Positions 57,797 through 64,000 of a DNA stretch of 64,000 bases are shown piece after piece. A model generated the notes under the pieces. It made no database searches, had not been told where the DNA came from, and worked only from the letters and a program-made list of their open reading frames with translations. Every line of letters begins with the position of its first letter. The stretch's first letter is position 1. A program made the translations under genes and the position numbers. The stretch is from an uncultured Porphyromonas sp. (GTDB lineage: Bacteria; Bacteroidota; Bacteroidia; Bacteroidales; Porphyromonadaceae): positions 42,677 through 106,676 of the forward strand of contig NZ_CAJPPN010000003.1 in the NCBI RefSeq assembly GCF_905372525.1, written 5' to 3'.

Positions 57797-60397
57797 ATGC
57801 TGGATCGAGAAGATAGAATCATAGATATCAATATCGAGGACGAGATGAAGACTGCCTACATAGACTACTCTATGTCAGTCATCGTCTCCCGAGCTCTGCC
57901 TGATGTCCGTGATGGATTCAAGCCCGTACATCGCCGTGTGCTCTACGCCATGAACGAGACGGGAAACACCTTTGATAAACCAACCCGAAAGTGCGCTAAT
58001 GCTGTGGGGGAGGTCTTAGGGAAGTATCACCCCCATGGAGACTCCTCCGTCTATGGTACCCTCGTGCGTCTCGCACAGCCATGGAACCTCCGCTATCCTC
58101 TCGTAGAGGGGCAGGGGAACTTCGGGTCTATCGATGGTGACTCACCAGCTGCTATGCGTTATACGGAGGCTCGTCTGGGTAAGCTCGCCGCAGAGATGCT
58201 CCGAGACATCGAGAAGGACACGGTGGACTTCCAGTCCAACTTCGACGATACACGCCTCGAGCCTACCGTCCTGCCTACCCGTTTCCCCAACCTCCTAGTC
58301 AATGGAGCCGCAGGGATCGCCGTCGGTATGGCTACGAATATGGCTCCACACAACTTGGGTGAGTCTATCGATGCCTGTGTGGCCTATATCGATCACCATG
58401 GTGAGATCGATGCCGCAGGGCTGATGAACTATATCAAGGCTCCAGACTTCCCCACGGGGGGGCTGATCTACGGCTACGCTGGTGTCCGTGAGGCCTTCGA
58501 GACGGGTCGTGGACGTATCGTGATCCGTAGCCGCTGTGAGATAGAGGAGCACAACAATCATGAGCGTATCATCGTCACCGAGATCCCTTACCAGGTCAAT
58601 AAGAGCGAGCTCGTCAAGAGCATCGCAGACTTGATCACCGAGAAGAAGATCGAGGGTATATCGGGGATCTCTGATGAGTCAAACCGCAAGGGGATACGCA
58701 TCGTCATCGAGGTCAAGCGAGATGCCAATTCGGGTGTCGTCCTGAACAAGCTCTACAAGATGACGGCCCTACAGAGCTCCTTCAGCGTAAATAATATAGC
58801 GCTCGTCAAGGGGCGTCCCCAGCTACTCAACCTACGTGACCTCATCGAGCTCTTCATCGAGCACCGCCACGATGTCGTCTACCGTCGCACGGTCTTCGAG
58901 CTAAACAAGGCTAAGGAACGTGCTCACCTCCTAGAGGGCTTGATCATCGCCGTAGATAATATTGACGAGGTGATACGTATCATCCGTGCTGCTAGTGAGC
59001 CCCAGGAGGCTGTCGAGAAGCTCATGGAGCGTTTCTCTCTCTCCCTCATACAGGCACGTGCTATCGTAGATATGCGCCTACGTGCCCTCACCGGTCTAGA
59101 GCGTGAGAAGCTAAAGGCTGAGTACGCTGATCTCATGAAGGAGATCGAGCGCCTCCAAGCCCTACTAGCCGACAAGGAGCTACGAGCAGCCCTTATCCGC
59201 GAAGAGCTCCTCGAGATCAAGGAACGCTACGGGGATGTCCGTCGTAGCGAGATTATCTATGCTGCAGAGGAATTCAATCCCGAGGACTTCTACGCTGATG
59301 ATGAGATGGTCATCACCATCTCCCACCTAGGCTATATCAAGCGTACACCGCTTACCGAGTTCCGCTCACAGGCTCGCGGAGGTGTCGGAGCCAAGGGGAG
59401 CGATACCCGTGACGAGGACTTCATCGAGCATATCTACTCGGCCTCTATGCATGGGACGATGCTCCTCTTCACCCAGATGGGACGCTGCTATTGGCTCAAG
59501 GTCTACGAGATCCCAGAGGGGGCTAAGGGAGCCAAGGGTCGTGCCCTACAGAATCTACTGAACATCGAGACCGGAGACCGGGTGAATACCTTCATCTGCG
59601 TCAAGAACCTGACGAAGGATCCCGACTTTGTCAATTCGCACTATCTCCTCTTCTGCACCAAGCGAGGGACGATCAAGAAGACCCTCCTAGAGGCTTACTC
59701 TCGTCCACGTGCCAATGGGGTGATTGCTATCGACCTACGTGACGATGACCGTCTCGTGGGGGTAAGCCTCACGGATGGTCGTAGCGAGATCCTGCTAGCC
59801 AATCGTCGGGGACGTGCTGTCCGCTTCAACGAGGAGACCGTGCGTGCTACTGGGCGTAATGCCATGGGAGTGCGTGGTATGACACTCGATGACGATAGCT
59901 CAGACGAAGTCATCGGTATGATCGCTGTCGCTCAGGATACGCCAGAGAGCATCCTCGTAGTCAGTGAGAATGGCTACGGCAAGCGTTCGCTCGTGGAGGA
60001 CTACCGTATCACCAATCGTGGTACTAAGGGGGTCAAGACCCTCAATGTGACCGATAAGACGGGTGAACTCGTCGCCTTCGAGGCTGTGACCGATGAACAC
60101 GACCTCATGATCATCAATCGTAGTGGGATCACCATCCGTGTCCATGCCCGAGACATCAGTGTGCAGGGACGTGCGACGCAGGGAGTCCGTATCATCGACC
60201 TCAAGAAGCGAGGTGACGAGATCGCCTCTGTCTGCCGTGTGCTCACCGAGGAGGAGGTCGAGGACTCGGGTGAAGTACCCACAGAGCCACTTCCCTCACT
60301 TGACTCAATCCTCCCTCCGATAGATACCCCAGAGGCTAATAGCCAGCTGTCCGAAGACTTCCTAGCTAGAGCTATGGATGAGGAGCTGAATAACTAA
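57797..60397 (+). CDS. gyrA: DNA gyrase subunit A
   Basis: 866 residues from MLDREDRIIDINIEDEMKTA; the frame is open to 57761 but the chosen ATG gives Escherichia-like numbering. The winged-helix and tower parts are normal; active-site Tyr122 is in AAMRYTEA. The quinolone-determining region reads HPHGDSSVYGT with Ser83 and, at position 87, Gly in place of the Asp found in many species. The GyrA box is QARGGVG. The C-terminal domain has the six-bladed pattern and an acidic tail. Confidence 0.97.
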   Translation: MLDREDRIIDINIEDEMKTAYIDYSMSVIVSRALPDVRDGFKPVHRRVLYAMNETGNTFDKPTRKCANAVGEVLGKYHPHGDSSVYGTLVRLAQPWNLRYPLVEGQGNFGSIDGDSPAAMRYTEARLGKLAAEMLRDIEKDTVDFQSNFDDTRLEPTVLPTRFPNLLVNGAAGIAVGMATNMAPHNLGESIDACVAYIDHHGEIDAAGLMNYIKAPDFPTGGLIYGYAGVREAFETGRGRIVIRSRCEIEEHNNHERIIVTEIPYQVNKSELVKSIADLITEKKIEGISGISDESNRKGIRIVIEVKRDANSGVVLNKLYKMTALQSSFSVNNIALVKGRPQLLNLRDLIELFIEHRHDVVYRRTVFELNKAKERAHLLEGLIIAVDNIDEVIRIIRAASEPQEAVEKLMERFSLSLIQARAIVDMRLRALTGLEREKLKAEYADLMKEIERLQALLADKELRAALIREELLEIKERYGDVRRSEIIYAAEEFNPEDFYADDEMVITISHLGYIKRTPLTEFRSQARGGVGAKGSDTRDEDFIEHIYSASMHGTMLLFTQMGRCYWLKVYEIPEGAKGAKGRALQNLLNIETGDRVNTFICVKNLTKDPDFVNSHYLLFCTKRGTIKKTLLEAYSRPRANGVIAIDLRDDDRLVGVSLTDGRSEILLANRRGRAVRFNEETVRATGRNAMGVRGMTLDDDSSDEVIGMIAVAQDTPESILVVSENGYGKRSLVEDYRITNRGTKGVKTLNVTDKTGELVAFEAVTDEHDLMIINRSGITIRVHARDISVQGRATQGVRIIDLKKRGDEIASVCRVLTEEEVEDSGEVPTEPLPSLDSILPPIDTPEANSQLSEDFLARAMDEELNN

Positions 60398-60422
60398 TAT
60401 ACACAACTAAATAGAAACCACA

Positions 60423-61754
60423 ATGAAGAAACTACTTTGTGCTGTGGCACTAGGTCTAATGGCCACAGCAGGAGCCTTCGCTCAGGTCGCCAATGTCAAG
60501 GAAGCAGAGAAGATCGCTGGTGCTGGTGACAAGGCTGACTTCGCCGAAGCACGCCGCCTCATCAAGGAAGCTCTCTCCAATGACGAGACGAAGAACGACC
60601 CCTATACCTGGTATGTCGCAGGACTGATCGAGCGTGAACACTTCAATGCCGAACAGAAGAAGACCATCCTCGATGCCTCTGCCGACAAGACTCCTATGTA
60701 TGTGTCTCTGGCCAATGTGGTCCCCGCTTGGCTACAGGTCTACACCCTCGAGAGCCAGCCAGCCGATGGTAAGGCAAAGCTCAAGTACTCCAAGAAGGTC
60801 AAGGAGGCCCTCATGGTAGACTATCAGCAGCTCCTGAATGCCGGCTCCTTCTACTTCGACCAGAAGAAGTATGCCGAGGCAGCTGATGTCTTCGACAAGT
60901 TCCTCGACATAAAGCGTTCCCCGCTCTTCGCCGACGAGAAGGCTGTCTCTGAGATCGACTCTCAGGCGATGAATATCGCCTACTATGCGATCGCCTCTGC
61001 CTACACTGCGAACGAGTACAACAAGGCAATCGAGCTGAATAAGAAGTTCGGAGACTTCGCTCTCAACCGAAAGGAACTCCTACAGATGGTCGCTGCCTCC
61101 TACCTTGCCAATAAGGACTCTGTCGGTGTCCTCCCGATCCTTGTCGAGGGGGATAAGCTCGCTCCTGAGCTCCCCTTCTTCGTAGCGAATATCATCACGA
61201 TCTACCAGAACCAAGGGAAGGAAGGCGAAGCAATCAAGTATCTGGAAAACAAGCTCGCTGCTAACCCCTCCGATGCTATGGCTCTCCTGATGACCGGTAC
61301 GCTCTATGAGCGCACAGACCTCAAGAAGGCTCTCGAATGGTACTACAAGGCAGCAAAGGCTAACCCTGCAGACTTCAACGCAAACCTCTACCTGGGACAA
61401 GCTCTCTATAACTCCGCTGCTAAGCTCTACGAGAATAGTAGTATCACCGCCGAGCAGGCTGCTGTCGCTGACAACCTCCTGAAGGCTGCTATCCCTGCCC
61501 TAGAGATAGCCTACAAGACGAACCCTGAGAACGTGAAGGGTCTCCTAGGGAGCATCTACTACCAGCAGAAGATGGAGGACAAGAAGGCTGCTATCGACAA
61601 TGGTACTCTGGACGTCGGTACTCCTACCCTCGGTGATCTAACGTCTCTGATCGCATCGATCGACTTCACGGTCGCTCCCAAGCCTCAGGTGACTACCCCA
61701 GCTCAGCCTACGAAGAAGGCTCCCGCTAAGCCCAAGGCAAAGGGCCGTAAGTAG
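60423..61754 (+). CDS. Secreted TPR-repeat protein
   Basis: 443 residues. Signal peptide (MKKLLCAVALGLMATAGAFA), then about eight TPR-like helical repeats (KKYAEAADVFDKFLDIKRSP, GEAIKYLENKLAANPSDAMA, LEWYYKAAKANPADFNANLY) and a Lys/Pro/Ala-rich C-terminal tail. A periplasmic scaffold role is likely; partner unknown. It starts 25 bp after gyrA with no terminator between, so may be co-transcribed. Confidence 0.75.
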   Translation: MKKLLCAVALGLMATAGAFAQVANVKEAEKIAGAGDKADFAEARRLIKEALSNDETKNDPYTWYVAGLIEREHFNAEQKKTILDASADKTPMYVSLANVVPAWLQVYTLESQPADGKAKLKYSKKVKEALMVDYQQLLNAGSFYFDQKKYAEAADVFDKFLDIKRSPLFADEKAVSEIDSQAMNIAYYAIASAYTANEYNKAIELNKKFGDFALNRKELLQMVAASYLANKDSVGVLPILVEGDKLAPELPFFVANIITIYQNQGKEGEAIKYLENKLAANPSDAMALLMTGTLYERTDLKKALEWYYKAAKANPADFNANLYLGQALYNSAAKLYENSSITAEQAAVADNLLKAAIPALEIAYKTNPENVKGLLGSIYYQQKMEDKKAAIDNGTLDVGTPTLGDLTSLIASIDFTVAPKPQVTTPAQPTKKAPAKPKAKGRK

Positions 61755-61839
61755 ACGCTAGTCCCCCTCCTCTCCCTCGAGAGGATTCTTAGACGTCCTT
61801 GTCCCGCCTAGGGCTAGGACGAACGAATACGATAAAGAT

Positions 61840-61895
61840 CTCCTCCCCTCCAGTATCCCTAGTGAACATAGGGTGCTGGGGGGGAGGAGCTTTTT
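61840..61895 (+). terminator. Terminator of the TPR gene
   Basis: Long C-rich/G-rich stem (61840-61861 with 61869-61889) and a TTTTT tail at 61891-61895. Confidence 0.8.
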
Positions 61896-61999
61896 GTGAC
61901 GATCGTACCTCAGAGGTATACTCCTCTCGGTGATGTGCACGGGAGGAGCTGAGTAGGAGGGACGTGGTCTAATCTGGAGACACCCCAGAGATAAGTGAC

Positions 62000-62034
62000 G
62001 AGGCGATCCCCCACAGGATGTGGGGGATCGCCTC
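62000..62034 (-). terminator. Terminator of the leftward 62085-64000 operon
   Basis: Perfect 16-bp stem (62000-62015 / 62019-62034), 3-nt loop, 51 bp beyond the stop. Confidence 0.85.
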
Positions 62035-62084
62035 TATCATAGGATATCGCAGGAGCGATGGGTAGGAGTGAGGGAACTTGACGA

Positions 62085-62993
62085 CTAGAGTCCGAGCGAT
62101 ACCCCTAAGGAATACATATAGGTGGTGGGTAACCCCCTATCTAGGAAGAGGGGGAGGAGGCTGTAGGTAGAATAGATCCCGACAGGAGCACACTTGATCT
62201 GTGCTCTCAGGTCTAGGCCGATGGGGTTGATCCCAAGGTCTTTGCCTAGGACACGTGGGGTACGATAGTCTCCGATCCACACCTTGGAGCTAGAGGCTGT
62301 CCGTAGCTTGAACTCTGCACCGAATGAGAATTCCCAGTGATCGAAGGGCTTTGCCCAAGGACGGAACCGAAGCGTTAGGGGGAGAGTCAGGTAGGTGATG
62401 TGTAGACGGGAGGTACGTACACCCTCAGGGACGGTATAGTGGACGAGCTTGCTCTCTCCATTCTCCTCTCTATAGGCATAGTCCCCACTGAGGTGGAGCG
62501 AATTGAGCTGTAGGTGAAGGCCTGCTGAGAGCATGAGCCGAGGAGAGAGAACCTGATGGTACTCTAGGAGCTGAATATCATAGCGTAGGGAGTGTGTTCG
62601 CTTCAGCCCCGTAGCTCCGCTACCAGTCAGTGTCGTATAGCCTATGGAGGCTCCGAGAGAGGTGAGGTAGCGCTTGGACTTCGAGCGACTCTGTCCTCTA
62701 CGAGTGGGGAAGAAGATCTCGGGACGAGGTAGACGGATGTGCTCTCCCGTGCCCTGCTCCTCGATCCGTCCCTCGCCGTAGACGCCACGGAAGAGATAGG
62801 CTGAGGCGCGTTTGGCGCCCGTTGAATCTAGTTGATAGACCTTGACCTCGAGCTGACCTTGGTGGTCCTTGAGCTCTAGGATGTGCTTCCGCCACTGTAG
62901 GGTCGTGTCCTGCGGAGCCCCTTGCTGAGCTCGTAGGGATAGGGTAGAAGAGCCTACTAGCAGGGCGGAGAGGAGGAGATGCTTGGTGTACAT
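62085..62993 (-). CDS. Probable outer-membrane beta-barrel protein
   Basis: 302 residues, signal peptide to about LRAQQ. Alternating amphipathic strands (LMLSAGLHLQLNSLHLSGDY, LHITYLTLPLTLRFRPW, FDHWEFSFGAEFKL), like PorT/OprF-type barrels; ends in VSLGL. Third gene of the unit with the anti-sigma-like and small secreted protein genes. Function unknown. Confidence 0.6.
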   Translation of the reverse strand: MYTKHLLLSALLVGSSTLSLRAQQGAPQDTTLQWRKHILELKDHQGQLEVKVYQLDSTGAKRASAYLFRGVYGEGRIEEQGTGEHIRLPRPEIFFPTRRGQSRSKSKRYLTSLGASIGYTTLTGSGATGLKRTHSLRYDIQLLEYHQVLSPRLMLSAGLHLQLNSLHLSGDYAYREENGESKLVHYTVPEGVRTSRLHITYLTLPLTLRFRPWAKPFDHWEFSFGAEFKLRTASSSKVWIGDYRTPRVLGKDLGINPIGLDLRAQIKCAPVGIYSTYSLLPLFLDRGLPTTYMYSLGVSLGL

Positions 62994-63018
62994 AATCGTA
63001 GGATGAGTATTATGGTTG

Positions 63019-63498
63019 TTATTTGCGCTTAGGGGTGGGGGACTTAGGGGTAAGGATCCGTTGGATAAGCTCCTCCGTCTGGAGTGTTCCCCCGATGCTG
63101 ACTAGGGTGATCACCCCTCGATTGTCGTAGGAGTAGAGGAGATAGCGGTGGATCTTGGAGTCTTTGCTAGAGAAGCGGTAGTAGGCACCGAGCAGGCGCC
63201 CTCGCTCGATCTGCTCCTTGATGATAGAGGCTACCTTTCGGTCTGCGTCTAGGGCTTGCTCTACGTCACTCCACTGAGCCTCTAGCTCCTTGCCTGAGGG
63301 TAGGAGCTGTAGGGTGTAGCAGTAGGAGGCATCGTAGCGGGTGAGTAGATCCTTGCCTAGCTCGACATAGACAGCATTCTTGGCACGTCGGTAGCGCTGT
63401 ATGACCTGCTGTGTCTGTAGCGGGGGCTGTACCTCGGTCTGCGCTCTGAGTGGGAGCGCCGATAGTAGGAGGAGTGAGAGGATAATTTGTCTATACAT
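63019..63498 (-). CDS. Small secreted protein of an anti-sigma operon
   Basis: 159 residues with a signal peptide (LLLLSALPLRAQ). The mature protein has an alpha/beta stretch and HRYLLYSYDNRGVITLVSIG, a pattern seen in DUF4252/DUF6108-like proteins that accompany sigma/anti-sigma genes in this phylum (family uncertain). 14 bp after the upstream gene. Confidence 0.5.
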   Translation of the reverse strand: MYRQIILSLLLLSALPLRAQTEVQPPLQTQQVIQRYRRAKNAVYVELGKDLLTRYDASYCYTLQLLPSGKELEAQWSDVEQALDADRKVASIIKEQIERGRLLGAYYRFSSKDSKIHRYLLYSYDNRGVITLVSIGGTLQTEELIQRILTPKSPTPKRK

Positions 63499-63512
63499 GA
63501 TGTGAGGGGAGA

Positions 63513-64000
63513 CTAATCGAGATCGATAGAGAGCTGGGGGAGGGAGGTGGAGAGAGGGAGGGCGACAGCCTGCAGGGCATCCTCGGCACGCTGTGCAGCC
63601 TCGGCCTCGTCTTGTATCCTTTCGCCTGCGATGAAGAGGGTAGAGGAGTATTCGACCTTAGGGTGATCGGAGACAAAGAGGTGATATCCGAGGGGGATGG
63701 CTAATAGGAGGGCTGCAGCTATTCCCCCCATGAGATAGGGACGAAGGAGTCGGGTGCGGGTAGCTGTCCGTCTCTCGGCCGTGGGTAGGCTCAGCTCAGG
63801 GGGAAGAGGCTCCTGCTCATGGCCGATGAGTAGTGGGCGCACCTCAGTAAAGAGCGGGATAAGATCCCGATACTTAGCAGATACCCTATCCGAGGCAAAG
63901 TAGTCGCGTAGTAAAGCCTCTTCCTCAGAGGTCGTCTTGCCGAGGAAGTATCCGTCGATCAGTTCCTCGATCTGGTGGGGTGCGAGGGGGAGACGGGGAG
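63513..64000 (-). CDS. Probable anti-sigma factor, 5-prime end outside the window
   Basis: About 162 codons visible. The N-terminal visible part (HQIEELIDGYFLGKTTSEEE, ALLRDYFASD) is the pattern of zinc-less anti-sigma N-domains of Bacteroidota. A membrane helix (LMGGIAAALLLAIPLGYHLF) and a short periplasmic tail follow. A GTG at 63842 is not the start, since the frame continues to the window edge. An ECF sigma gene would be expected just outside. Confidence 0.65.
   Translation of the reverse strand, partial: PRLPLAPHQIEELIDGYFLGKTTSEEEALLRDYFASDRVSAKYRDLIPLFTEVRPLLIGHEQEPLPPELSLPTAERRTATRTRLLRPYLMGGIAAALLLAIPLGYHLFVSDHPKVEYSSTLFIAGERIQDEAEAAQRAEDALQAVALPLSTSLPQLSIDLD

Noticed and set aside
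63513..63842. GTG at 63842 as gene start
   Set aside because: The frame continues with an anti-sigma-like N-domain to the window edge.

Overview
The window comes from a Bacteroidota chromosome, most likely Porphyromonas or a close relative. The evidence is a sialidase resembling SiaPG, a dipeptidyl peptidase III with a C-terminal helical-repeat extension, a complete sodium-pumping methylmalonyl-CoA decarboxylase operon, and promoters of the Bacteroidota -7 type (TAnnTTTG) in front of many units. The species cannot be fixed from sequence reading alone. No tRNA, rRNA or CRISPR array was seen.

Host part, left (1-20.95 kb). A GntR/ABC-exporter operon with a clear operator is followed by an outer-membrane barrel gene paired with a CBM9-like gene, a LysE-type exporter, a DUF488 gene, meaB, sialidase plus DPP III, and then the propionate-pathway block (mce, mmdA, mmdD, mmdE, biotin carrier, mmdB). 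MeaB, the epimerase and the decarboxylase belong to the same methylmalonyl-CoA to propionyl-CoA route. A CsgG / lipoprotein / DUF4810 / DUF799 module ends this part.

Prophage (about 20.95-52.46 kb). This is an essentially complete Mu-like transposable phage inserted between the DUF799 gene and the terminator of an M48 peptidase gene. The right end carries a CI-like repressor (+) facing an early operon (-): small regulator, MuA-type DDE transposase, MuB ATPase, RecA-like ATPase, GemA-like protein and DUF3164. A convergent head operon (+) holds terminase, DUF1320, portal, MuF, adenine methylase, virion morphogenesis and a gp37-like protein. A long leftward operon holds protease/scaffold, capsid, amidase, spanin-like genes, sheath, tube, tail chaperones, tape measure, fibres and baseplate. 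GRAAACGAAA motifs at both ends, in inverted orientation, look like transposase-binding sites.

The most unusual observations are in the prophage. (1) The portal gene ends in a textbook -1 frameshift signal (T TTT TTC, 6-nt spacer, 11-bp GC stem) that would fuse portal to MuF, and the MuF frame has no ordinary start codon over its conserved N-terminus. (2) A second -1 signal (A AAA AAC) joins the two tail-assembly chaperone frames. (3) An antisense unit with its own promoter, 19-bp hairpin and U6 tail sits between MuF and the methylase. (4) A moron-like small membrane gene on the opposite strand, with its own promoter and terminator, lies inside the tail operon. (5) A tail-associated leucine-rich-repeat protein is present. 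(6) The tape measure is split by one base.

Host part, right (52.5-64 kb). M48 lipoprotein peptidase, CapA-like protein, rsgA, frr and pyrH lie on the minus strand; gyrA and a TPR protein on the plus strand; and an operon of barrel protein, small secreted protein and a probable anti-sigma factor cut by the window edge on the minus strand. A roughly 340-bp dispersed element recurs three times in host intergenic DNA (5.1, 13.2 and 57.3 kb). Each copy carries exactly three tandem 22-bp palindromic, iteron-like units, and the best copies have terminal inverted repeats.
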